A stretch of 38,876 nt of DNA, taken from positions 1,157,033-1,195,908 of the forward strand of contig NW_003314278.1 of NCBI RefSeq assembly GCF_000143415.4, in the 5' to 3' direction. Below are positions 21,857 to 31,505 of the stretch, in pieces. This DNA comes from Selaginella moellendorffii (taxonomy: Eukaryota > Streptophyta > Lycopodiopsida > Selaginellales > Selaginellaceae). Both the position numbers and the translations under genes were made by a program. The notes below the pieces were generated by a model. That model saw only the letters and a program-made list of their open reading frames with translations. It was not told the origin of the DNA and did not search any database. How positions within the stretch are numbered: position 1 is the first letter of the stretch; the number at the start of each line of letters is the position of its first letter.

Positions 21857-22339
21857 TGGCTATGCCACGGCTAAGGCCAGCCAAGGTAGTGCTAGCCATG
21901 GCCGAGACCTTGTGCCACCATGGCTGTGCTTGCTATGGGCCATTGGTGGTGTAACTTTGGCACTAGCTGTATGGTTATAGATACCACAGCCAAGGACAAC
22001 ATCATTGGCAATCAAGGTTGCCAGTGGTTGTGGTAAGCTTGGCAAAACATTATCTTTTATGTTGAGAAAGGACAAATTCGCACATTTATTTAGTGAAAAA
22101 AAACTTAAGCGACCCACTTTAAAAATTAAGAAAGTTGGGTTTGCACATTGAAAAAATTTGTGTTGCAAAGTAAACTTATAAGGACTTTTGCATTTGCACA
22201 TGTCTTAGATTTAAGTGGTAAAACACCCTCAGATTCGCACTTAAAAACAATGCATTCGAACACTTAAAATTCACTTAATTCAAATTTTAAAATTTCAAAT
22301 TCAAATTCAAATGTTTAGAATTATATCCCGGCAAATTTG
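21857..22339. other. Non-coding stretch downstream of the Harbinger pseudogene
   Basis: About 480 bp, partly A/T-rich with TTCAAATTCAAATTC-like runs near 22290. It may hold the transposon's downstream end, but I could not identify a terminal inverted repeat. Confidence 0.4.
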
Positions 22340-23650
22340 AAAGCAAACACGAACGCCACTGGCAAAGACAGAGGGAAAACGTGAGGTTCTCTCTAACCTC
22401 TTTCGCATCCTCTGGACTGTGCAACTCCTCACAAGGCTCCCCTTCTGCTTGCTCGGGATCACCATAATCGACAAAGAGGTCCTGGTCCTTGAGCCTTTTC
22501 ACCTCTTTCCTCCAAGCTTGGATCTCCACCCAAAGATCAGTCTCCCCAACATCAATCAAGAACAACTCTTGATGATGTTGGGAAGGTACTTTGGCTGGAT
22601 CCTTTGTTTTTGATCCAAGCATCTGAACTTCATTTTAAGAAGTCCAAATGCTTGCTCAATAACAATCCGAGCAAGGTGGTGATGAAGGTTGAAAGCTGCC
22701 TTGGATGGTCTCAGGTTCGGAGCTGAGCAACAACCAAAACAAGTGAACAAAAGAAAGTAGAATGAAGAAGATTTACTTGTGTGTGGAATCATCAGATGCT
22801 GCTGGAGTTGGTACCCTTTGTCCCCCACTAAGTATGGCTTGATCCTATCATCATATGCTAACACCGCAGGCAATGTCAGCAGCTTTTTGCTTTCAGGATG
22901 CATCCATGACATGAGGGTTTTTCATAATTCAACCCTCAGGAACAAAATTGTAGCAACACACAAAGAAACATACCTGGCCACCCAGCGTAGACACTGAGGA
23001 ACCTCTTCTGGGCATCACAAACCCCTTACAAGATGACCGAGTACCGCTGCTTCCAGTCGTAGTAGCTCTCGCCGTCCAGTCTAGTAGTCAATCGCCCCAG
23101 CAACATTAGGCAGTCGGGTTCCTATTGCTCATCAAAACTTATAACAATCCAAAAAACATAAGAAAATGTACCTGTCACTTGTCGAAAGCCAGCAGTAACA
23201 GCTCGAACCTCCTTGGCCGTTGAAGGAAAATGAATCTTGTACCTGAGACACTTGACAATCGCCGCAGTAGTGTCCATGACAATCTCATGAGCTGTGGACT
23301 CCCCGATGCCGAACTTGTCCGCCAGATCCAAGTAATCTGTGTTCTTGAAAAGCTTGTACAAAGTCACCCCCAGTCGAACATCCACCGGCACCGCACTCCT
23401 CCAACCGGTATCTTGCTTCTGGATCTCGCTCTCCAGCATGCCACAAATGGTGAAGAAGGTCCTCTTCTCCATCTGAAGTTTCCTCTACATCGTAATACTC
23501 CAAAGAAAACTTACTCCAGGTGGTGACATGTTGAGGCTTCACCCACCACAGGCCGATGCAAAACCTCCTCCCAATCACAGCCCGACGAACCTCAAGTTCA
23601 CGGTCTTCTTCCTCAGGCAGCACTTGGCTCTTGTCATCCGCAATATGCAT
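22340..23650 (-). pseudogene. PIF/Harbinger-type DDE transposase pseudogene
   Basis: Minus-strand blocks follow the order of plant PIF/Harbinger (HARBI1-like, DDE superfamily 4) transposases: an N-terminal TFFTICGMLESEIQKQDT with VDVRLGVTLYKL and LADKFGIGESTAHEIV (23472-23230), LPNVAGAID with the first Asp (about 23070), YYDWKQRYSVIL and CDAQKRFLSVYAGWPG, the second-Asp block YLVGDKGYQ (about 22820), and RIVIEQAFGLLKMKF with the catalytic Glu (about 22656). An intron of about 55 bp with GTAAAT donor and CTCAG acceptor lies within 22720-22780. A frameshift near 23470, a TAG directly after GAIDY and a TAA in the VIL-GVCDAQ block inactivate it. TIRs were not found. Confidence 0.88.
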
Positions 23651-24200
23651 TTAAACCCTAAAGCAAAAGGGTGAAAGATGAGATTCCAGCGCTGTGTCTT
23701 CGTCATGAGAACATGCTAGCTGCTCCTCCCCCTCCCCACAATCTTTAGGAGATGTTTTTCCAGATCAATCAGGAGCATGGTCTCAGCAATAGAAGAACTA
23801 AATTGCTTTCTTCTTCTCTCTCACCTTTTTTGCTTTTCTCTCTTTTTCTTTTGTGCATAATCATTAATGAGTTTGGTTCCAGTTCTTTCCCTGGATTCTC
23901 TTCGCCTGGCAGGTTTTCATACTAAGGCTTATTATCTGAATCTGGGCACTCTGTTCTGGGGCATCTGTTGGCAGGTTTAGTGAGCATTCCCCGATTCTGC
24001 TACCAAAAAGAAATTTAAATTTAAGACAACGTGTCATCCTCCTTTTGCATAGTTTTAACTTTTAAATGTTAATTTTTTCTCCGTGAAGTTCAGGTTGACG
24101 GCGGTACTTTGACGAGGCATGCTCACTCAGCGGCCCATGTTTCTGCTTAACTCACGGAGGGTTTAAAACCAGGGATAACTGCAAGAAAGAGCACTGACAT
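23651..24200. other. Intergenic, no gene seen
   Basis: About 550 bp with a CT-rich run near 23810-23850 and otherwise nothing recognisable. Confidence 0.5.
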
Positions 24201-24204
24201 GTTT

Positions 24205-26380
24205 TCAAAAGTAGTTGTCACAGGAACATCTGCCATCCTGGAACACATGAACCCGACTGGCATCTTTGCAGATGATTAGCCTTTTTTCCAGCTTAGAGAT
24301 GAGAGCAGTGGCTGCATGGCAATCGTCACAAACTCGGAGATTTTTCACAATTCTGATGGTCTCCTTCTGGTGCGAGTTCACCAGAGCACACCCCAGCGCA
24401 AGCTTCTCACTGTGGCCGCACAGGTGATCCTCTTTCTCTTCCTCGGGTATGTCTTTTAGAACGTTGATCACATCACTCGCGTACCCCTCCTCTTTCATTC
24501 TCAGCAACAATTGCTTGAGCTTGGCCGCAATCTCGTCGCTCTGTGAGTGACTCCTATCCCCGACAAGTTTTCCTGAGCTAACATCCGTCCACCAGCTTCT
24601 CCCGGGCTCCCTGAAGCTGCCTTCACCTCTCATTCTCTCCACAACAGCGGCCCTTTCACTGAGCATCCCCAGGTTTCCAAATATATTGGCCATCAATGCG
24701 TAGGGCGTGCTGCTCTTGGGATCCATCTCCACAAGACACTCAAACGCGAGTTTGCCGATCGTGTAATTCTTCCACTTCCGGCAGGCTCCGAGCAGGGATT
24801 TCCAAACCACTGCATCCAGTTCAAAAGGCATGGCTCTGAGAACTCTCACAGCTTCGTCGAGGAGGTTAGCTCGCCCGAGCATATCGATCAGGCACACATA
24901 ATGCACCAGACGTGGCTTGACTCCATACTGCTTGGGCATTTCATCCAGAAGCTGCCTTTTTTTCCCGACCAGACCATCATGGCTGCAAGCGTTCAACACC
25001 GAGACAAAACTCACATCGTCAGCTTTACAGCCCTCCTCCTGAGTCATGGAATAGAAACGCTCCAAGGCCTCGATCGATCGGCCCTGGAGAGTGTAAGCCT
25101 GTATAAGAGAGTTCCAGAGACCCGTGTTGTCCCGAGCTCGGCACTCGTCAAACGCTTCCTGAGCAGAATCAACATCACCGCATTTGCCATAGAAGCTCAC
25201 CAGGCTGGAGCCCAGAACTGGATTGTTTTTCAGCAGCCCCTCATGCTTCGCCAGCTGGTGAATCTCCCTCCCGAGCTTGATCGCCATCACACTCCCGCAA
25301 GCAACAAGGACGCAGGTGTAGGTGCAAGCATTAGCTTGAATGGTGTTATCAGCAAGTCGCCATGTACAGACCTAGATGTTTCTTCTCCTTGCTCAGTATT
25401 GAATGGACTTCCATCCCGATGCGTAGAGCTCTCTCCCTCTTCTCGCTGGATTCGGTAGCAAGTGTGGAGCAGGCGCTGATCACCGCGACATGAGTCCGAT
25501 CGTTGGGTTGAATGGTGGTACAAGCTCTCAGGGCAGAGTAGTACTCCAGAGCAAGTTCAGCTCGCCCGTTCGTGTTGCAGCCCTGGATGATCGCGGTGTA
25601 GGACACAACACTCCGAGTTCCCATGGAGTGGAAAATCTTGCGAGCCTCCTCAAGCTCGCCACACTTGCAGTACATGTCTACCAGGCAAGTCGCCACGAAC
25701 AGATCTACCTGTTTCTTCTCCTTGCTCAGCATTGAATGGATCTCCATCCCGATGCGTAGAGCTCTCTCCCTCTTCTCGCTGGATGCGGTAGCAAGTCTGG
25801 AGCAGGCGCTGATCACCGCAACATGTGTCCGATCATTGGGTTGAATGGTGGTACAAGCTCTCAGGGCAGAGTAGTACTCCAGAGCAAGTTCAGCTTGCCC
25901 GTTCAAGCCGCAGCCCTGGATGATCGTGTTGTAGGACACAACACTCTGGGTTCCCATGGAGTGGAAAATCTTGCGAGCCTCCTCAAGCTCGCCACACTTG
26001 CAGTACATATCGATCAATCCCGTCAACAAGTAGATGTTGCTTTTGTGCTCATCACTCTTGAGCACAGCTTCATAGGCTTGTTTTCCCAAAGAAAGGGATC
26101 TGCTCTCAGCTGAGTCTCTCACGCGGTGTATCAGCCTCCCTAAACTCACCGGTTCATCACCAGCTACAGGTGGGGTATGTGGAGATTTGTAGCGGGCCGT
26201 GGTGGCCTTACCTACAGCTGGGTCAGCGAGCGACTCGAGTTTTGCAGAGACCCAGGTTGGTGTTTTCCTGTTGGCGATCCACAGGCTCTCTCCGGTAGAA
26301 ACATGTTTGAAATCCGGGTAGGACTCTGAGAAGAACTTGTTTTTCTTCTTGAACCTGTTGTCGAAAGTGGGATCCCTAAA
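24205..26380 (-). pseudogene. PPR-DYW editing-factor-like gene with one frameshift
   Basis: PPR-DYW proteins bind organellar transcripts and deaminate C to U. The minus strand encodes PPR motifs (e.g. GLIDMYCKCGELEEARKIFH, VVSYNTIIQGCGLNG), two near-identical 111-residue units, then NACTYTCVLVACGSVMAIKL. E1/E2 follow (VHYVCLIDMLGRANLLDEAV, YALMANIFGNLGMLSERAA), then a PG box (REPGRSWWTDV) and a DYW-type deaminase with HSEKLALGCAL (HxE) and RVCDDCHAA (CxxCH). The final residues are CSCDNYF instead of the usual CGDYW. The stop is at 24205-24207. The frame is broken near 25350: the upstream part ends LYMATC-stop and the downstream part is open one frame over. In the 5' direction the coding frame extends to about 26380 (SYPDFKHVSTGESLWIANRK) with no in-frame ATG found. 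It is either a recent pseudogene or affected by a sequence error at one site. Confidence 0.85.
25378..26043. repeat. 333-bp in-frame tandem duplication inside the PPR-DYW gene
   Basis: Units 25378-25710 and 25711-26043 are almost identical (for example GTTTCTTCTCCTTGCTCAG begins at 25378 and again at 25711). The period of 333 bp equals 111 codons, about three PPR motifs, so the duplication adds motifs in frame. A few differences have accumulated, for example Gly-Leu-Asn against Asn-Thr-Asn. Confidence 0.9.
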
Positions 26381-26429
26381 AAGCTCGTGTTTTCTGTTTT
26401 TTCTTTTTCTTGCACTTTTTTAAGAAGGG

Positions 26430-28870
26430 TGACCCTTGTGCTTTTTTTCTGTAGTGTTATGCTCAGTGGCAGGTTGCACTTTGCATTTCATTAAGACTCT
26501 ATGAGAGTAGTGAACTCTCACTGATCTTGATTTAGTCTTAGTAGCCCTGCACCTTGGCTGAGGATGGTGATGTCCAACTTAGTTATTTGAGTTTGAGATG
26601 TTAATACATATACTATAACTTTGTCTATAAGGAGGTTGTGTACCAATATGAGTCTATCTCATGGTCCTCACTTTAGTTGCTATTGAGTGTTGATCATGTA
26701 TAGCTAACCTTTTCAAGGCATGCTCAAAGCTATTGGCTAAATGTATTGGTGGGCTTATTACAATTGAATTGGATTTGAGTGGTCATCACGAATCCATTTA
26801 TAGCAAGATGTAATTCATTTCATAACAAACACAAGAAGAATCATTAATGATTGATATATTCCAACTCAAACTTATAAGGATTCAAACATTCCAATATCGA
26901 TCACTAACTTTTCCACTTATAGACTTAATATAGTCCATAATAGAATCACTTTTCAAGGAAAAGCCAAAGCTCAACCCACTAAATAATCTTATTTAAAAAC
27001 ACAACCAACTACTCAGTTCATTTGAATGTCAACATAGTTGCTAACTAGTAAATGTGCAAATGCTAATAACACAAAGCTACAACTAAATCATCAACACTAT
27101 CTCTATTGAGAGTAATGAAACTCAATATCAATCCTAAGGATAGGCATATCGTCTCACTTGAATTTCAACATCAATAATATCAATGATAAGGTATCACTTC
27201 AATGCCATCAACACCATAACAAAGCTAGAAGAAAGCAAGAGTGAATCACCATTCAAAACTCTTTAGCAATCAAGCTAACTAAAGTCAAAATACTATACTT
27301 AGTATATGAGACTAATTCTTCAACATTACTCAGGTACAGATAACACATCATCAAGGAGTGATTCACCACATCCAAGACTCAATGAAATCCAACACCACAG
27401 ACTAAATGCAACCAAATGACATTGACAAAGGTAGAATCGATATGCTAATATAGAAAAACCATGTAAGTTTAATAACACGATCCTCTACAACACCATCTAG
27501 TAAAGCAAACCCATCACTGCTAAATCATCATCGAGCAAAGCAAGTGTTAAACAGTCTTTGATGAAGTCTACAAACAATCACTAGTCGCAAAGCAACTAAC
27601 AATCACTCTTTAACTTACCTTCACAAGACCCAAACACTAAACTTGTGCCATCAAGCCATATACTTGTCCAATATGAACGTGATACCCCAGGTACGAAATA
27701 AAGGTTCATGGACAAGCACAAACTAGAGGATCGTTTGGTGATCACTTGTTGAGTATAATTTCATTGTGTTTGGTTTTTAAAATGCTCTTCATTAGTTTTG
27801 GCATTATGAAGTTTAGCTTATGGATGTGTTAAGGAGAATATAATGGGTTGTACCATGATTTCTTCTTTAGCATTGAAGTTAATTCATGTGAAACTCGTGA
27901 TTATTATTAAGTAAAACTTGGCTATACTCTTCTTCAAGCTTTTGGTTCTTTGAGTTTTCATACTTGTGGTCTATTTGTTAAAAGTTGTTAGGGAAGGCAT
28001 TTTGGCTTGTTAGCTTCGCTGTTGAAGTTAGTATTTGCATCTGGCAATCATTGATGATGATTGACTATCATTTAAGATAGTTGATTATCCTTATCAAAGG
28101 TTTTGCTTGATTGTTATTGATTAGAATGATTTGCTATTTTTCGGGATGGTGGATTCTTCCTTCATTAATGATTATGCATCTCTTTATTGATATGATGATT
28201 AATGATCTTTCATAATGATTAATTGTTCTTTTTGATGGCTTTTGGCTTTTTGCAGTACTACATGATCTTTGTGGTTTGCTTTGGATTGGTCTCTTGGGTT
28301 TAAGACATCCGTAGAATGTTGTTGACACTTGCTTAGGCAACTTGAGTTCCTTAGTATTGTTGGCTAGGATCTATTCAGATTGGCTAGTGCGATGGTTGGC
28401 ATGAATGTTATGTTTGTTAGTCTTGCAACATTCATTATATTATATTGATCATTGCTTGAGTTAGTTCTGATAGATTGGGATGTTATTTCCTTTGGGTGAT
28501 ACATTCGCGAGCATTGTGGTTATTAGTCAATAATACTTTGTATTCTTTGAGTTATCTTTAGTAAATTGTTTGGCTTACTGTCTGTCATCTTTGGTAATTA
28601 AGTTTCATCATTGAGTTTTCTTGATGATATACTTGCTATTGAATTTTGTTGGCTGGTCAATCCTATGTTTCCAAAAATGATGATCTTTGTGGTTCTTACA
28701 CTATCATACTAGTTTATCAGATGATAACTTACTTGGAATACTTTTGTGTTCTAATCTAAGATATATTCACTAAGACTCTAAAATATCAATGTCTATAACT
28801 TTGATATTGTTCATCTATTAATATTTGAGTTTGGGCCAGTATAGGTAAACTAGCTTCAACACTTCGTATG
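26430..28870. other. Non-coding stretch with strand-composition switch
   Basis: No gene is recognisable. From about 26800 to 27660 the plus strand is rich in A and C and poor in G. From about 27720 to 28860 it is rich in T and G and poor in C. The switch coincides with a nested hairpin at 27643-27721. Confidence 0.6.
27643..27721. repeat. Nested hairpin at the composition switch
   Basis: CTTGTCC (27663-27669) and ATGAAC (27673-27678) pair with GTTCAT (27704-27709) and GGACAAG (27710-27716). An outer TTGTGC (27643-27648) matches GCACAA just beyond, at about 27716-27721. It has a 25-nt loop and small bulges. Confidence 0.6.
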
Positions 28871-29344
28871 CATGGTGAAATCTTTAATCATGGGGTAGCT
28901 ACTGTCAACTAGTCACATAACCCACCTCTTTGTCGATGTTCCTCATTCCGTTAAAAGGGCGTGACCGTGTAAACAACTCTAATTGCCTGTTTACAGTAAT
29001 CTATCTAAACCTTACCGACAAGTTTGGTTTCTTTGCTCAGAAGGGTTGGGGCCTCTGGCTTCTTTCTTTATATCCCTACGGGTAGGGGCGTATCACAGTT
29101 TTGTAAGCTGAGTGACACCTAGAGCAACAAGGGTGGCTAACTCCATTGGTCATTTCTTTGTCAGCAACAGTCAGAAGGTGTTTGAGCTGGTAGCGCATCT
29201 ACGTTAAACAAAGAGGTTGCCTCATAACTTATTTAAGTTAGTGCATTTCTCACATACTGTGAATACTGTGAACTTTTTCTGGAGTTTTTTCCTTGGCGGT
29301 ATTCTAGACACAAATATGCATCGACAAGGATGTCGATCTTCCCT
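28871..29344. other. Likely 3' internal end of an LTR element, no coding recognised
   Basis: This stretch ends in a polypurine tract, so it is probably the tail of a retrotransposon interior reading on the plus strand. I could not recognise integrase or chromodomain sequence. Two perfect short hairpins are present, CCCTAC..GTAGGG near 29073 and ATCGACA..TGTCGAT near 29319. Confidence 0.4.
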
Positions 29345-29568
29345 AGGGGGGGAGAATGTTACGAATGTGACTTTATGTATCGAAAGCTACTTGTCGGCTA
29401 GTCCTTATGGACACTCTTTGCTTACTGCCACGATGGCAGAAGGTCAGTATTGCTAGTTCCCTTTATTGGCCCCTCTTGTTCAAGTGTTAGTAAACTAGGC
29501 TTAGCATTTGTACTTGGCCGGATGAGCATAAGGATGGAATTCCTAAATGTCTATTTAGCCAAGCATAC
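29345..29568 (+). mobile_element. PPT plus partial 3' LTR of a second LTR retrotransposon
   Basis: AGGGGGGGAGAA (29345-29356) is directly followed by TGTTACGAATG, the typical polypurine-tract/LTR-start junction of plant gypsy elements. About 212 bp of this LTR is seen before the long-LTR element starts at 29569, which appears to have inserted into it. Confidence 0.6.
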
Positions 29569-31490
29569 TGTGAGACACAAAATCCCTAGGCCCCAAAGTG
29601 GAGCTGGAAGGGCGCCACATGGTAGTGGCCGAAGCGAGAGCCAAACGATGCAACGTGTATGTACATTTCTCCAAGTCCCTTAGGGACTGATACAAAAAAG
29701 CAAGAATCCCTTAGCGCTGTTCACTCAACTACGCTGTCCTGCAATTCTCCACCTAGTAGTGATCGCTGCCCTCCAATCGTGGCTGCTGTGGTCGTCGCCT
29801 CCGCAGTGCATCCAGCGCCAGGAAGCGAGAGCCAAACGAGCGTAACACGTTTGGACCAAAAGCTCCGACTTGAAAAGTCAAGAGCGGGAGTGGAACTCCC
29901 AACGAAGTGCTCGAGGAACGAGCACGAAGCGAGCAAAAGGCGAGGCTCCAAAAAGGGACCCAAAAGGGCCAACACATGACACGTGGGAGTCCGAGATGGA
30001 CCCGAGTTGGAGTCTGAAGTGGAGTCCGAGATGGACCCGAGTTGGAGTCCGAAGTGGAGTCCGAGATGGACCCGAGTTGGAGTCCGAAGTGGAGTCCGAG
30101 ATGGACCCGAGATGGAGTCCGAGATGGAGTCCGAGATGGAGTTCGAGGTGGACCCGAGATGGACCCGAAATGGAGTCCGAGATGGAGTCCGAGATGGACC
30201 CGAGATGGAGTCCGAGGTGGACCCGAGATGGACCCGAAATGGAGTCCGAGATGGAGTCCGAGATGGACCCGAGATGGAGTCCGAGATGGAGTCCGAGATG
30301 GACCCGAGATGGAGTCCGAAGTCGAGACCGAGACCAGGACCGAGACCGAGACCGAGACCAAGACCGAGATCGGGACCGAGACCGAGACCGAGGCCGAGGC
30401 CTAGACCGAGCCCGAGCCCGAGTCCGAGTCCGAGTCCAAGTCCGAGTCCGAGTCCGAGTCCGAGTCCGAGTCCGAGTCCGAGTCCGGAGCCTGAGAGGGT
30501 GAAAGCCCAAAGCGTTCGTCTCCCAGACCCTGGGGGGTTTGGTGAGCTCCAAAAGTATAGTAGGGGGAGGACTGCAGTGGAGCCAGTTTGGCCAGGAAAG
30601 GCCAGTTTGGCCCAGGAAGGCCGGACCCAGTGTTGGGTGATGAGCTGCCCACTGGGAAGTCCAAGACTAGAGTGAACACGGACCGACAAGTGGGGTAGCT
30701 TGGTGAAGTGTTCAAGAGCCGGCTCTAGTTCCCCCGGGAGATCGACTGGCCGATGCTCCCAGTCCAAGTGTGGGTGGCACTACCTACTTGGACACCTGTC
30801 GTGGCTCAACGGAACCTCGCTCTAAGCCCATGGCTAGAGCACCTAAAGGCGAAAGGCGAGGAGAGTACCCAGGTGGCTCGCGTAAGGCCACGGTGTTCCG
30901 AAATGTTGTCCCGAAGGCCCAGACTGTGGAAAGGAAGAGGAACAGTCCTCTGGGGTAGTGACCAAGGACACAGTCGTGTGGTGGGGAAGTCCTAGAGGAC
31001 CGTGGGACTTAGTGGTCGGGCCTGTGGGTCTTGATCCAGTGGCAGTGTTGGCAAACTCAGCCAGGGGCAGAAAGGGACTTAGTGGGGACTGACAGAGGGA
31101 TATTGGGGAAGGCTATTCCCCTTGTCGGTGGGCATCCTAAGGATGCTAAGGAGTGGATCTGAGATGACCACTCACGGATGGTTTGCCTAGTCTTGGAGAG
31201 CCAAGACTGTGATGCAAGTGGTATTGGACTACCAGTGTGGCAAAGGTGATTGGGCATGGCCTTAGCGTAACGGGCTGCTATGTCGGTGGTACCTTTGAGT
31301 GTCGGTCATGGGATCGGACACGTGGAGCACTTGGACCAAGTGCAAATGTTGAGTGGCATGGATGCCATTCTCGGGGCTAGCAAGTCCCAAGTCTTGGATT
31401 GGACTTATGGAGGTGGTGAATGAGACTCCTCCAAGTGGTCAGAGGTGTGGTTAAGTGACTAAAGTAGAATGGAAAATTTAGTCGCTTACA
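29569..31490 (+). repeat. Long LTR, copy 1, of a non-autonomous retroelement
   Basis: 1922 bp, repeated as 35633-37560. It starts TGTGAGACAC and ends GCTTACA, and is followed after two bases by a tRNA-type primer-binding site. It contains the minisatellite at 29987-30486. Differences seen by eye from copy 2 are about six substitutions (one near 30151, one near 30400, one near 30515, two near 31056, one near 31425) plus minisatellite length. Confidence 0.85.
29987..30486. repeat. GAGNCC hexamer / GAGATGGAGTCC dodecamer minisatellite in LTR 1
   Basis: About 500 bp built from GAGATGGAGTCC, GAGATGGACCC(G), then GAGACC and finally GAGTCC units. Because the periods are multiples of three, frames stay open on both strands and produce long low-complexity ORFs that I do not regard as genes. 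Confidence 0.92.
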
Positions 31491-31493
31491 ACT

Positions 31494-31505
31494 TGGTATC
31501 GGAGC
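31494..31505 (+). other. Primer-binding site of the long-LTR element
   Basis: TGGTATCGGAGC differs at one position from the common plant PBS TGGTATCAGAGC (initiator Met tRNA). It lies three bases inside the LTR end. An 11-bp stem (31453-31463 with 31477-31487, one G.U pair) sits immediately before it at the LTR edge. Confidence 0.85.

Noticed and set aside
21960-24200. Terminal inverted repeats and TTA/TAA target duplication for the Harbinger element
   Set aside because: No convincing inverted pair was found by eye on the two sides, so the element boundaries are left open.
27643-27721. microRNA precursor at the central hairpin
   Set aside because: The paired arms are only about 13 bp with bulges, too short for a plant miRNA duplex.
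29987-30486. CRISPR-like array
   Set aside because: The repeats are contiguous hexamers and dodecamers without unique spacers, in a plant nuclear context.
29721-30767. Long ORFs (200-350 codons) on both strands over the LTR, repeated at 35785-36837
   Set aside because: They arise from the 6/12-bp minisatellite, which keeps every frame open, and read as low complexity with no protein family. Not annotated as genes.
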